Of a stretch of DNA of 64,000 nucleotides, positions 43,100 through 51,832 are shown in pieces. How positions within the stretch are numbered: position 1 is the first letter of the stretch; every line of letters starts with the position of its first letter. Source of the stretch: G963676095 sp963676095. GTDB lineage: Bacteria > Bacteroidota > Bacteroidia > Bacteroidales > Prolixibacteraceae. The stretch covers positions 4,092,001 to 4,156,000 of the forward strand of contig OY781040.1 of assembly GCA_963676095.1 (NCBI GenBank), in the 5' to 3' direction. The notes under the pieces were generated by a model. That model saw nothing but the letters and a program-made list of their open reading frames with translations, searched no databases and was not told the DNA's origin. The translations under genes and the position numbers were made by a program.

Positions 43100-46000
43100 A
43101 TGATGAAAAAAAAATGGCATTTATTCGCTTTCATGATGTTGTTCGCAACTTTTTTTTCCTGTAAAAGCAAGTACGAAAACGTTCCGTATACGGAAATGAA
43201 CCCGAAACCATGGGAAGATCCAACGATTTGTCAGATCAACAAGGAAAAGCCAAGAGCTTCTTTTATTCCGTATGCCAATGAAGAGCAGGCAAGGATTGAC
43301 GATATCTGGTCCTCTCCCTTTATTGAGTCTCTGAATGGCACATGGAAATTCCATTTGTCGCAGAATCCGGATCAAAGGCCATACTGGTTTTTCAAAGACG
43401 ATTACGATACCGGCGACTGGGACAATATTGAAGTCCCTGCCAACTGGGAGGTTGTCGGGTTTGATTACCCGATTTATACCAACGTTAAATATCCGTTTGT
43501 AAAAAATCCTCCTTATATACAGAAAAATTATAACCCGGTGGGGTCTTACAAAAGGACTTTCAAAGTCCCTTCCGACTGGAAAAACAAAGAAATATTCCTG
43601 CACTTCGGGGCAGCCAGTTCCTTCGTGAATGTCTGGGTAAACGGGCAATATGTCGGTTACAGCGAGGACAGTAAAACGCCTGCCGAATTTAATATTACAA
43701 AATATATCAGGAGGGGTACGAATAACCTGGCTGTCGAAATTTTTCGCTGGTGCGACGGAAGTTACCTCGAGGACCAGGATTTCTGGAGACTTAGCGGGAT
43801 TACACGCGATACCTACCTGATGGCCAGGGAAAAGCAGAATATCAGGGACTTTAAAGTTACAGAAGATCTTGATTCCGGCTATAAAGACGGGATCTTCGGA
43901 TTGAGCGCCGATCTTGTGAACTTTGATGACCAGCCCCAAAAGGTGACCCTTGTGGCAGAACTGACCGATAGCACTGGATTGAGAAAAACCTATTCAAAAG
44001 ATGTCGATCTTACAAAAGAAGGGCAGGTCGTTACTTTCGCTGATACCATTCCGGGGATTAAAAAATGGACGGCAGAGACCCCTAACCTCTACTTGCTGCT
44101 GATAACGCTGAAAGATGCTGATGGCAAGACTATGGAGGTAATCCGGCAGGATATAGGCTTCCGGAAAGTGGAAATCAGGAATAAACAACTAATGGTAAAC
44201 GGGAAGCCAATTTATGTGAAGGGGGTTGATATGCATGAGCATAACGAGCTTACCGGTCATGTGCAGGACGAGGAAACCATGCTTACGGATATCCGCCTGA
44301 TGAAAATGCACAATATCAATACGGTACGTACATCACATTATCCGGAACCGGAAATGTGGTATAAGCTCTGTAATAAATATGGCCTTTACCTGATCGATGA
44401 AGCGAATATCGAATCGCATGGAATGGGATACGGCCCGGAATCACTGGCTAAAAATCCGGAATGGGGACCGGCCCACATGTACCGGACAGAGAACATGTAT
44501 GAACGCGATAAAAACCAGCCGGCTGTCATTATCTGGTCGTTGGGAAACGAGGCCGGCAACGGGGTAAATTTTGAGGCAACCTATAAATACCTGAAAGACA
44601 CCGATAGTACGCGTCCTGTTCAGTATGAGCAGGCCCATGGTGGCGACGATACTGATATCGATTGCCCGATGTATGCCCGGATTACGGATCTTGAAAATTA
44701 TGCAACCAAGGGCGACCCGCAAAAGCCTTTGATCCAGTGTGAATATGCCCATGCCATGGGGAACAGCGTCGGTAACCTTCAGGATTACTGGGACGTGATC
44801 GAAAAGTACGATATCCTGCAGGGCGGCTGTATCTGGGACTGGGTTGACCAGGGACTGCTGACAACAAATGACGCCGGGGAAAAATATTGGGCGTATGGAG
44901 GCGATTTTGGCCCTGATACGGTCCCGTCTGACGGAAACTTCTGTATCAATGGCCTGGTTGACCCGGACAGAGGGGTCAAACCGGCCTTGCTTGAAGTAAA
45001 GAAAGTTTATCAGAATATCGGATTTAAACCGGTTGATCTGAAAAAAGGAATTGTCAACATCAAAAATAAATATACGTTTATCGATCTCTCCGGTTTTGAC
45101 ATTTCATGGACAGTCACTGCCGACGGGCAAGTCCTTAAAAGCGGGGATCTGGGGAACTTTGACCTTGAGCCCGGCGAAAACAGGGATGTGGAACTGGATT
45201 ATTCGGTCGATCCATCGCCCGGGACAGAGTATTTCCTGAATTTTTCAGCCAAAACGAGAAAGGCAGAAGGACTTGTGCCTGCAGGCTACGAACTGGCAGC
45301 AGAACAAATGGAACTGCCTCTGTTCAAGGCTAAAGTAAAGGCCGATGTCAAATCGTTCCCAAAATTACAGGCCGGTAATTCCGGTTCAACAATTACGGTT
45401 CAGGGCGAGGGTTTCCAGTTAGTTTTTGATAAGGATGCCGGAGTTCTGAAGAGTTTTAAATCAGGAGGGGAGGAGTTGCTGTTATCCGGTCCTGTTCCCA
45501 ACTTCTGGAGGGCTCCGACCGATAACGATTTCGGGAATGACTTGCCTGTCCGTTCACGGGTGTGGCGGAAAGCAGGTGAACGGCGAAAGGTGACCCAGGC
45601 TTCGCTGAAAGTTAGCCCGGATAATAAGGCCATTGTTACATTCAAATTCGATCTTTCGAATGAAAAAGAAGAGAAGATCGCCGATTACCAGTCGGTGTAT
45701 ACCGTTTGGGGAAGCGGAGATATCGAGGTTGCTGACAATTTCGCAATGACAGGAGATTTACTGCCGGAGATCCCGTTATTCGGGATGAACCTGGTCATGC
45801 CGCGTCAGTTCGACCAGATGACATGGTTCGGACGTGGTCCTCAGGAGTCCTATTGGGACAGGAAAACGAGTGCATTTGTGGGTAAATATTCCGGACCGGT
45901 TGCCGACCAGTATTATGCCTATGTGAGGCCTCAGGAAAATGGAAATAAAACTGATGTACGCTGGGTTACTATTACCAATGACAAGGGGACAGGCTTGTTT

Positions 46001-46315
46001 TTTGCGGGGGAACCTTTGATCGAAGTGAGCGCTCATCATAATATCATGGAAGATTTTGAGTCCCCGGAAAGAACTGATGGCCGCCAGACGAATGGAGTTA
46101 AGCCGGTTAACAGGCATATTAATGATGTAAAACAAAGAGATCTTACCTCAGTAAATATTAACTACAGGCAAATGGGGCTTGGGGGCGATGACAGCTGGGG
46201 AGCCTGGACCCATGATCAGTACAGGCTGAGGGATAAGCACTACAGCTATATCTTCAGAATGAAAGCGATCCATCAGGGCGACAATCCGGCAGAAATGTCC
46301 AAGGAAAAATTGTAG
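43100..46315 (+). CDS. GH2 beta-galactosidase (LacZ-like) lipoprotein
   Basis: 1,071 residues. The start is Met-Met; lipobox FFSC gives a lipid anchor. GH2 sugar-binding domain (about 65-235), Ig-like domain (about 240-350), TIM barrel (about 355-640) with acid/base Glu in IWSLGNEAGNG and nucleophile Glu in IQCEYAHAMGNS, then a DUF4981-like domain and a C-terminal Bgal_small_N region (WFGRGPQESYWDRK). This is the complete LacZ layout. Being a lipoprotein, it should hydrolyse beta-galactosides outside the cytoplasm, feeding sugars to the cell. It stands alone, with no SusCD pair next to it. Confidence 0.95.
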   Translation: MMKKKWHLFAFMMLFATFFSCKSKYENVPYTEMNPKPWEDPTICQINKEKPRASFIPYANEEQARIDDIWSSPFIESLNGTWKFHLSQNPDQRPYWFFKDDYDTGDWDNIEVPANWEVVGFDYPIYTNVKYPFVKNPPYIQKNYNPVGSYKRTFKVPSDWKNKEIFLHFGAASSFVNVWVNGQYVGYSEDSKTPAEFNITKYIRRGTNNLAVEIFRWCDGSYLEDQDFWRLSGITRDTYLMAREKQNIRDFKVTEDLDSGYKDGIFGLSADLVNFDDQPQKVTLVAELTDSTGLRKTYSKDVDLTKEGQVVTFADTIPGIKKWTAETPNLYLLLITLKDADGKTMEVIRQDIGFRKVEIRNKQLMVNGKPIYVKGVDMHEHNELTGHVQDEETMLTDIRLMKMHNINTVRTSHYPEPEMWYKLCNKYGLYLIDEANIESHGMGYGPESLAKNPEWGPAHMYRTENMYERDKNQPAVIIWSLGNEAGNGVNFEATYKYLKDTDSTRPVQYEQAHGGDDTDIDCPMYARITDLENYATKGDPQKPLIQCEYAHAMGNSVGNLQDYWDVIEKYDILQGGCIWDWVDQGLLTTNDAGEKYWAYGGDFGPDTVPSDGNFCINGLVDPDRGVKPALLEVKKVYQNIGFKPVDLKKGIVNIKNKYTFIDLSGFDISWTVTADGQVLKSGDLGNFDLEPGENRDVELDYSVDPSPGTEYFLNFSAKTRKAEGLVPAGYELAAEQMELPLFKAKVKADVKSFPKLQAGNSGSTITVQGEGFQLVFDKDAGVLKSFKSGGEELLLSGPVPNFWRAPTDNDFGNDLPVRSRVWRKAGERRKVTQASLKVSPDNKAIVTFKFDLSNEKEEKIADYQSVYTVWGSGDIEVADNFAMTGDLLPEIPLFGMNLVMPRQFDQMTWFGRGPQESYWDRKTSAFVGKYSGPVADQYYAYVRPQENGNKTDVRWVTITNDKGTGLFFAGEPLIEVSAHHNIMEDFESPERTDGRQTNGVKPVNRHINDVKQRDLTSVNINYRQMGLGGDDSWGAWTHDQYRLRDKHYSYIFRMKAIHQGDNPAEMSKEKL

Positions 46316-46381
46316 AAACGGTTTCCCTGGTTTGATGAATCTGAAATACTATTTACTACTCTATTATTACCAACACACCTT

Positions 46382-46415
46382 GTCCCGGCAGGATCCCTGC
46401 CGGGACTTATTTTTC
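46382..46415 (+). terminator. Strong rho-independent terminator after GH2 gene
   Basis: GTCCCGGCAGG (46382-46392) pairs perfectly with CCTGCCGGGAC (46396-46406) around a 3-nt loop, followed by TTATTTTTC. Confidence 0.95.
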
Positions 46416-46598
46416 TATGTCCACTTCACCTGTTTTTAGATTGACCGAATAAGGGCGATCCGCTCATTCGACGAAAAACAGGGACATGAAACGCGTTATG
46501 AGAAGCATTCCTCTCGTACAGAGGTATGAATTGTGCAAATAAACGGGCACTGTAGTAATCCTGTTTGTCCAATAGAGAAATAACAGTTGTCCTTATTT

Positions 46599-46730
46599 CC
46601 CCCAAAATTATAAGTTAATATTTCCAAAATTATAAGTTAATATTTCCAAGATTATAAGTTAATATTTCCAAGATTATAGGTTAATATTTTGGAAATAATA
46701 GGTTAATATTTTCAAGATAATAAGTTAATA
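46599..46730. repeat. Tandem repeat array 1, six 22-bp units
   Basis: Six exact-length units start at 46599, 46621, 46643, 46665, 46687 and 46709. Each holds the core AAGTTAATATTT (AGGTTAATATTT in two units) plus a 10-bp variable part such as CCAAGATTAT. No unit is codon-periodic (22 is not a multiple of 3), so the array is non-coding. Confidence 0.92.
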
Positions 46731-46747
46731 TTTTCAGACGGAATGTA

Positions 46748-46890
46748 ATGCACAGGCAAGTTCCGGGTAATGCATCCGAAACATCCGGACAGTGCATTCA
46801 GAACTTGATATTCGTGCATCCGGAACTTAATATTCGTGCATCCGGAACTTAATATTCGGGCTTCAGCAAGTTGATATTAAGGCTTCAGTG
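46748..46890. repeat. Tandem repeat array 2, about six 22-bp units
   Basis: Units start at 46748, 46770, 46792, 46814, 46836 and 46858, with a partial one after. The best-preserved share AACTTAATATTC plus GTGCATCCGG; outer units are degenerate. The core differs from that of array 1 at only two positions, so the arrays appear related though their variable halves differ. The phase shifts by 14 bp between them. Confidence 0.85.
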
Positions 46891-47163
46891 TTTCCGTTAA
46901 CAGTATATCCGGAATCTTCAATTGAGCTTTTGACAAGTTCATCCTGTGAAATACAAAAGATCGAGAGTTTTGATATTGGTTTTAGTTGCTACGTAGGCAG
47001 CCGCACAATAAACAATACAGTCTTGAACCATTCAGCCCTCCAACCATGTACCCATTTAACCACATAACCATCATTCTGTCATAACTTCTGCTTTCAAGGA
47101 CCCTTTTCCCCTTGCCAAAATCAAAACATTTCAGACATCTATGTGTTTTTTAATTGTATTTAG

Positions 47164-47171
47164 TAATTTTG
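47164..47171 (+). promoter_or_regulatory. Bacteroidota-type -7 element for nadA
   Basis: TAATTTTG matches TAnnTTTG and lies 34 bp upstream of the nadA start. No clear -33 TTTG is present at the usual distance. Confidence 0.45.
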
Positions 47172-47205
47172 CGCCCAACTTTTTTCGAAATAAAGAGGAT
47201 TTGAA

Positions 47206-48198
47206 ATGGAAAGAGAAGAGATTCAGGTGATGTTGAAAAAGAACGGGCATATCACTGAACAAATCGACACAGCAATAAAGTTAACCGAAGAAATCAACCG
47301 GCTGAAAAAGGAAAAGAATGCAGTAATTCTCAGTCATTACTACGTGGATGGCGATCTACAGGATATAGCCGATTTTGTTGGCGACAGCTTGCAATTGGCT
47401 CAGCAGGCTGCTAAAACCAAAGCAGATATGATCGTGTTTGTCGGCGTTCATTTTATGGCAGAAACAGCAAAAATAATCAATCCTTCGAAAAAAGTTATTT
47501 TACCCGACCTGAAAGCGAGCTGTTCCCTGGCCGAGTCGGCCCCTGCAGAAGAATTTCGTAAGTTCAAGGCGAAATACCCTGATCACAAGGTCATATCTTA
47601 TATAAATTGTACCGCAGACCTGAAAACAATGACTGATGTGGTCTGTACTTCTTCCAATGCCGTTAAAATTGTCGAAAGCTTTCCCCGGGACGAAAAACTC
47701 ATTTTTGCCCCTGACAGGAATTTGGGAAACTATTTGAACAGCATTACAGGCCGGAATATGGTTCTGTGGGATGGCGCCTGCATGGTTCATGAACAATACT
47801 CTGTTGAAAAGATTATAGCGCTGATGGACGAGCATAAGGATGCTGAATTTATTGCCCACCCCGAATGCGAAAAACCTGTACTGTTGCTGGCGAAGCATAT
47901 CGGGTCGACGGCTTCCCTGCTTAAACATGTACAGGAGAGTCCTTCATCTAAATTTATTATTGCCACGGAAAGCGGGATCCTGCACCAGATGAAGAAAGTT
48001 TGTCCTGATAAAATTTTTATTCCTGCTCCTTCCAACGATTCTACCTGTGCCTGCAACGATTGTTCATACATGAAGCTTAACAGCCTTCAGAAGCTTTACA
48101 TTTGTATGAAGCATGAACAACCTGAAATCAAGCTTTCTGACGAGATAATTGAGCAGGCAAAGAAACCGATTTTGAGGATGATGGAAATATCAAAATAA
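47206..48198 (+). CDS. nadA: Quinolinate synthase
   Basis: 330 residues, normal length. NadA condenses iminoaspartate with dihydroxyacetone phosphate to quinolinate in de novo NAD synthesis, using a [4Fe-4S] cluster. The three cluster cysteines are visible in LKASCSLAES, LWDGACMVHEQ and CNDCSYM; substrate-site motifs AVILSHYYVDGDLQDIADF and VFVGVHFMAETAKI are also intact. The expected partners (L-aspartate oxidase, nadC) are not adjacent. The protein is cytosolic and oxygen-sensitive, in line with an anaerobic or microaerobic lifestyle. Confidence 0.97.
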   Translation: MEREEIQVMLKKNGHITEQIDTAIKLTEEINRLKKEKNAVILSHYYVDGDLQDIADFVGDSLQLAQQAAKTKADMIVFVGVHFMAETAKIINPSKKVILPDLKASCSLAESAPAEEFRKFKAKYPDHKVISYINCTADLKTMTDVVCTSSNAVKIVESFPRDEKLIFAPDRNLGNYLNSITGRNMVLWDGACMVHEQYSVEKIIALMDEHKDAEFIAHPECEKPVLLLAKHIGSTASLLKHVQESPSSKFIIATESGILHQMKKVCPDKIFIPAPSNDSTCACNDCSYMKLNSLQKLYICMKHEQPEIKLSDEIIEQAKKPILRMMEISK

Positions 48199-48328
48199 CG
48201 GATTATTCGATTATTAGGGGGGTATTTTCAGGGCTTCTTTGGCGGCCTCGGTTTATTTGGTATGGTTTTCAACATGAAGTTGTTAATTAGTTTTTATGCG
48301 AAGGCGCCAATCCGGTATATTCATTTTG

Positions 48329-48336
48329 TATCTTCG
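48329..48336 (+). promoter_or_regulatory. Possible -7 element
   Basis: TATCTTCG differs from TAnnTTTG at one base and lies 23 bp upstream of the gene at 48360. No good -33 element is visible. Confidence 0.3.
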
Positions 48337-48359
48337 TAGTAACCGTAAAATTTATTCTT

Positions 48360-49094
48360 ATGCCTTACAGGAGGTTACCTAATACCGATCAGGCCAGGAT
48401 GAGGGCAATTGAAGCTGTGTTGGAGCTGGGGAAAAAAGTTGCAGTTCGGGATCTGGCATTCAGTTTAGTAACTTTAGAAAAGCTACAGTTTTTTTATCCC
48501 CGTATGCTAGGTGCGATCCGGCAGCTCGAAAATGCGAAACAAAACCAGTTTAACAAATCAAGGGAATACGGAGAGATTGTTAAAAAGGCAAAGCTGTATT
48601 TGACCCATTTTATGCAGGTGCTAACGTTTGCTATTATCCGGGAGGAATTGAAACCAGAGGTTCGGGAATTTTATGATCTCGATCCAAATTCTCAGAAAAT
48701 ACCTGTGCTGAACCTGGAGGAGGACTTGCTGGATTGGGGTGAAAAGGTCATTTTGGGAGAACAGAAACGTTGTATGAAAGGAGGAAACCCGATTTACAGT
48801 CCGTCTGTTGCCCTGGTAAAAGTTCACTATGAATCTTTTGTTGATGCTTACCGTGAGCAGAAAATGATGCAGAATATTACCAACAGGATTTCGGAACAGA
48901 TGGCGAGGATCAGGCAGGAAGCGGATGAGCTTATTCAACAGGTTTGGAACGAAGTCGAAGCAACTTTTGCCCATTTCCCGGAAGAACAAAAGAGAGAAAA
49001 GGCTTCGGCATATGGGTTGGTTTATGTGTACAGACCGGCAGAACTAAAAAAGATAGAAGCCAGAAAACTCCAGACGAACCTGATGTTTACGTAA
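48360..49094 (+). CDS. Uncharacterised helical cytosolic protein
   Basis: 244 residues with no signal peptide or TM. The sequence is mostly helical and charged (YGEIVKKAKLYLTHFMQVLT, then SEQMARIRQEADELIQQVWN), with a conserved-looking N-terminus MPYRRLPNTDQARMRAIEAV. I do not recognise the family. Codon use and length look like a real gene. It lies between nadA and a convergent CPBP protease gene, with which its 3' end overlaps by 8 bp on the opposite strand. No function can be assigned. Confidence 0.75.
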   Translation: MPYRRLPNTDQARMRAIEAVLELGKKVAVRDLAFSLVTLEKLQFFYPRMLGAIRQLENAKQNQFNKSREYGEIVKKAKLYLTHFMQVLTFAIIREELKPEVREFYDLDPNSQKIPVLNLEEDLLDWGEKVILGEQKRCMKGGNPIYSPSVALVKVHYESFVDAYREQKMMQNITNRISEQMARIRQEADELIQQVWNEVEATFAHFPEEQKREKASAYGLVYVYRPAELKKIEARKLQTNLMFT

Positions 49095-50040
49095 GTATAT
49101 TTCTACCATCCAATGTTTGATTATCTGTTTCCTTTTTCCTCAGGAGTGTAAGTAACCAGATGGTCAGGGCCAGGCTTGCCAGGGCCACTGGCCACATATA
49201 AGCAAAATGTTCCCCAAAATCAGCGAATTTTCCGAGTTGTTCCTGCCCGTTATTCTCGGCATAAAATGATAAAACCCCCAATGCATTATTTATGAAATGG
49301 CATAGCACAGGTATCCAGAGAGATCCGGTGTAGACCAGCATGTATCCAAACATTGCACCCAGAAACATCCGCGGTATAAAACCATAGAACTGCATGTGCA
49401 TGGCACTGAAGATAAATGCGGAGATCCAGATCCCTAAATGGTAGTTACGGGTCATCGACGTGAAAATCTTTTGGATCACTCCTCTGAAAAGAAATTCTTC
49501 ACCGGCCGCAGGTATAACGGCGATCATCAGTAAATTGAAAAGCAGTCCGCTTATCGAGTTTACTTGCATGAAGCGGTTGATCAATGCATCGGCATTATCT
49601 TCCATTCGTCTCATCCAGTTTTCGATTCCTGAAAGAAATTCGGGAAGGCTCATTTTACTGTTAAGCTCTCCAATATAGGAAATAAAAGGGCTGAACACTA
49701 AAATAGAGAAGATAGCAATTGTTACGGTAACTGGTTTTATTTTTTTTGTGAGGTGCAGATATTTCAGCGCATTTCCCTCGAAAAGCCATCCAACGATAAA
49801 AGGCGGTAAAACAAACAGTCCGATCGATTGTACCATCTGGAGATATTTTAAGATGGAAATAAATGACGGATCGTCTGTTTTGGTTCCGGACAGGGTAGCA
49901 ATCATTTGATCAAGCCCGACAACAGGAATTGCAACAATGACTGAAAGAAAAAATAGTAAGAGAAAACTGGCCAGCGCGACAAATGCAGTCATAATCAACT
50001 GGCACCACGGAGATGCGCCCCGAAATGCATTCAAAAACAT
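49087..50040 (-). CDS. CPBP-family intramembrane glutamic protease
   Basis: 317 residues with about eight TM helices. The CPBP (Abi/Rce1-like) core carries EEFLFRG in PAAGEEFLFRGVIQKIF (motif 1, EExxxR), followed by SAFIFSAMHMQFYGFIPRM and the third motif near VLCHFINNALG. Family members cleave or modify prenylated or membrane substrates, or protect against bacteriocins; no specific role is evident here. It is probably a single-gene transcript, convergent with the uncharacterised gene at 48360. Confidence 0.9.
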   Translation of the reverse strand: MFLNAFRGASPWCQLIMTAFVALASFLLLFFLSVIVAIPVVGLDQMIATLSGTKTDDPSFISILKYLQMVQSIGLFVLPPFIVGWLFEGNALKYLHLTKKIKPVTVTIAIFSILVFSPFISYIGELNSKMSLPEFLSGIENWMRRMEDNADALINRFMQVNSISGLLFNLLMIAVIPAAGEEFLFRGVIQKIFTSMTRNYHLGIWISAFIFSAMHMQFYGFIPRMFLGAMFGYMLVYTGSLWIPVLCHFINNALGVLSFYAENNGQEQLGKFADFGEHFAYMWPVALASLALTIWLLTLLRKKETDNQTLDGRNILT

Positions 50041-50109
50041 AACTTCGATTTTAACGCAACAAAGATAGTCAAAAAGTTAAGGGAGGAAATGCTTTTTGTC
50101 AATTACTCA

Positions 50110-50784
50110 TTAACCGTTCAGAAGATCATTCATCCGCTGTTTATCAAGGATTCGGATTGTCCTGCGCTGCACATTAATATATCCTTCCTGTACCATTTCT
50201 CCCATGGCACGGGCAAGGGCAGGACGGGTGACCCCGAAAAATTCGGCAAGTTGTTGCTGGGACAGGGGAAGCTCTACTATTGCAAGCTTGTCATCTGCAA
50301 GATCCAGCAGGTAATGGGCAATTTTTTGCCTGATTGTTTTGAACGAAAGAAACCTGATCCTTTGCGAGAGAAATTGTGCCCTTGACGAGATCGAGTTCAG
50401 GTAATTGGTAAGGATGCGCTGGTCTTTCTGCAGGACCTTCAGAAATTCACTCCTTGGGATATAAAGCAGCTCGACAGGATTATTGGAGATAACGCTCACC
50501 GGGAACCGGTTGTTTTTTCCAAACAGAAAAGCGGCAGCCAACGGCCTTGGGGCTTCAACATCTTCAATTTTGATTGTTTTTCCGGTATAATCGGCCATTT
50601 CTCCTTTAACGCTTCCTGCTAACAGAATGATCAGGTCTCTGCATGGTTCTCCCTGTGATATAATCATGCTGTTTTTTTCAAACTTCCGTACCTGAAAATG
50701 GATCCCTTCAAATATTTCCCGAAGATTATCCGGACTGAGTCCTGCGAAAACAGGCGACCGGGATATAAACTCGAGATTGATCAT
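50110..50784 (-). CDS. Crp/Fnr-family regulator, HcpR/NnrR-like by context
   Basis: 224 residues from ATG 50784; a longer frame starts at 50829, but MINLEFISRSPVF is the more typical beginning. cNMP-binding-like beta roll (about 8-120), dimerisation helix (LQKDQRILTNYLNSISSRAQ) and a Crp-type HTH (LSQQQLAEFFGVTRPALARA). No Fnr-type cysteine set is present, so it is not an Fe-S oxygen sensor; it may bind haem or another ligand. It is divergent from the 4Fe-4S protein and hcp, as in known HcpR nitrosative-stress loci, so those genes are likely targets. Confidence 0.88.
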   Translation of the reverse strand: MINLEFISRSPVFAGLSPDNLREIFEGIHFQVRKFEKNSMIISQGEPCRDLIILLAGSVKGEMADYTGKTIKIEDVEAPRPLAAAFLFGKNNRFPVSVISNNPVELLYIPRSEFLKVLQKDQRILTNYLNSISSRAQFLSQRIRFLSFKTIRQKIAHYLLDLADDKLAIVELPLSQQQLAEFFGVTRPALARAMGEMVQEGYINVQRRTIRILDKQRMNDLLNG

Positions 50785-50834
50785 AAATTTGGCGTTTTGT
50801 AATAAATGATACAGATTCCTTAACAGCACAAATC

Positions 50835-50855
50835 TATTTTTGTTTACATAAAACA
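50835..50855 (+). promoter_or_regulatory. -7 element and short palindrome before the Fe-S gene
   Basis: TATTTTTG (50835-50842) fits TAnnTTTG. It overlaps TGTTT-N5-AAACA (50841-50855), a possible operator for the divergent Crp-type regulator, 7 bp before the Fe-S protein start. Confidence 0.35.
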
Positions 50856-50862
50856 GGAAAAG

Positions 50863-51741
50863 ATGATTCGGGAGATTGTAAAAATAAATGAAGATTTGTG
50901 CGATGGGTGCGGCTTATGTGTGCCAGACTGCCATGAAGGGGCACTACAGGTAATCGACGGAAAGGCCAGGCTCGTGAGTGAGCTGATGTGCGACGGGTTA
51001 GGAGCTTGCCTTGGCCGTTGTCCGAAGGGCGCTATCGGGATCGAGAGACGCGAGGCAGAAGAGTATGATGAGGTAACAGTGATCCGGCAAATGGTGCCCA
51101 AAGGTGATAATCTGCTGATTGCCCACCTGCGACATCTTAAGGAACATGGCGAGGTCGGCTTTCTGAAAGAAGCCGTAGCTTATCTGAAAGCGAATGAGGC
51201 AGAATTGCCGGTTAATGTTTCAGCAATTACCCGTGCGGTACACCATGTACAATCCCCGGGGCAATCGGTATCATCCCGGGCTTTTGCCGGAGGATGTCCC
51301 GGGTTTGTCCCGGTAAGTTTTGAAAGACCTGTCAGATATGTTCCGGAAATACCAGCCGGACAGTGCTTCTCAGAGCTCCGGCAGTGGCCTGTCCAAATGC
51401 ACCTGATCAATCCGTCGGCAGGATATTTTCATGATGCCGATCTCCTTGTGGCTGCCGACTGCACTGCTTTTGCCTATGGAAATTTCCATCAGAAATTCAT
51501 TTCGGGGAAGAAGCTGGTCATTGCCTGCCCAAAGCTCGACCTGGGGAAAGAGGTTTATATTGAAAAACTGGTCCGGCTTATTGAAGAAGCTGAGGTCAGG
51601 ACAATTACAGTTGTGATTATGGAAGTGCCCTGTTGCAGCAGGTTAAGCCAGCTCGTCAGGATTGCTGTCCAGAAATCTTCCCGGAAAGTGCCGGTTGATG
51701 AAATTGTTATAGGTGTCCGGGGAAATATTGTCAATTCTTAG
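50863..51741 (+). CDS. 4Fe-4S ferredoxin-type protein of the hcp locus
   Basis: 292 residues. The N-terminus holds two cluster motifs: C13-x2-C16-x2-C19-x3-C23 (CDGCGLCVPDC) and a second set C43-x5-C49-x3-CP (MCDGLGACLGRCPKGAI). The rest includes a linker and a domain of about 110 residues ending near the Cys-Cys pair in MEVPCCSRLS. Such proteins commonly lie next to hcp in Bacteroidota and probably pass electrons to it. It starts 78 bp from the divergent regulator and 91 bp before hcp, so the two genes form one unit. Confidence 0.9.
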   Translation: MIREIVKINEDLCDGCGLCVPDCHEGALQVIDGKARLVSELMCDGLGACLGRCPKGAIGIERREAEEYDEVTVIRQMVPKGDNLLIAHLRHLKEHGEVGFLKEAVAYLKANEAELPVNVSAITRAVHHVQSPGQSVSSRAFAGGCPGFVPVSFERPVRYVPEIPAGQCFSELRQWPVQMHLINPSAGYFHDADLLVAADCTAFAYGNFHQKFISGKKLVIACPKLDLGKEVYIEKLVRLIEEAEVRTITVVIMEVPCCSRLSQLVRIAVQKSSRKVPVDEIVIGVRGNIVNS

Positions 51742-51832
51742 TTTTTGATTGGTATGTGTAATGTCATCATCGAATATTTAATTGTTTGCTATTCCATGTT
51801 TTTAGCTAATGACTATTAAAAATAATCAACTA

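Larger units (their letters stand above)
46316..47205. other. Gene-free region with terminator and repeat arrays
   Basis: 890 bp without a credible gene. It contains the GH2 terminator (46382), two arrays of 22-bp repeats (46599-46730 and 46748-46890) and the nadA promoter (47164). The 190 bp between the terminator and the first array, and the 270 bp after the second array, show nothing I recognise. Confidence 0.7.

Noticed and set aside
43121..43939. 272-residue antisense frame within the GH2 gene
   Set aside because: The plus-strand frame is a clear beta-galactosidase; the antisense frame has no domain pattern.
46599..46890. Possible CRISPR array
   Set aside because: Units are only 22 bp including the variable half, the constant part is 12 bp and the variable halves are similar between units; no cas genes are nearby.
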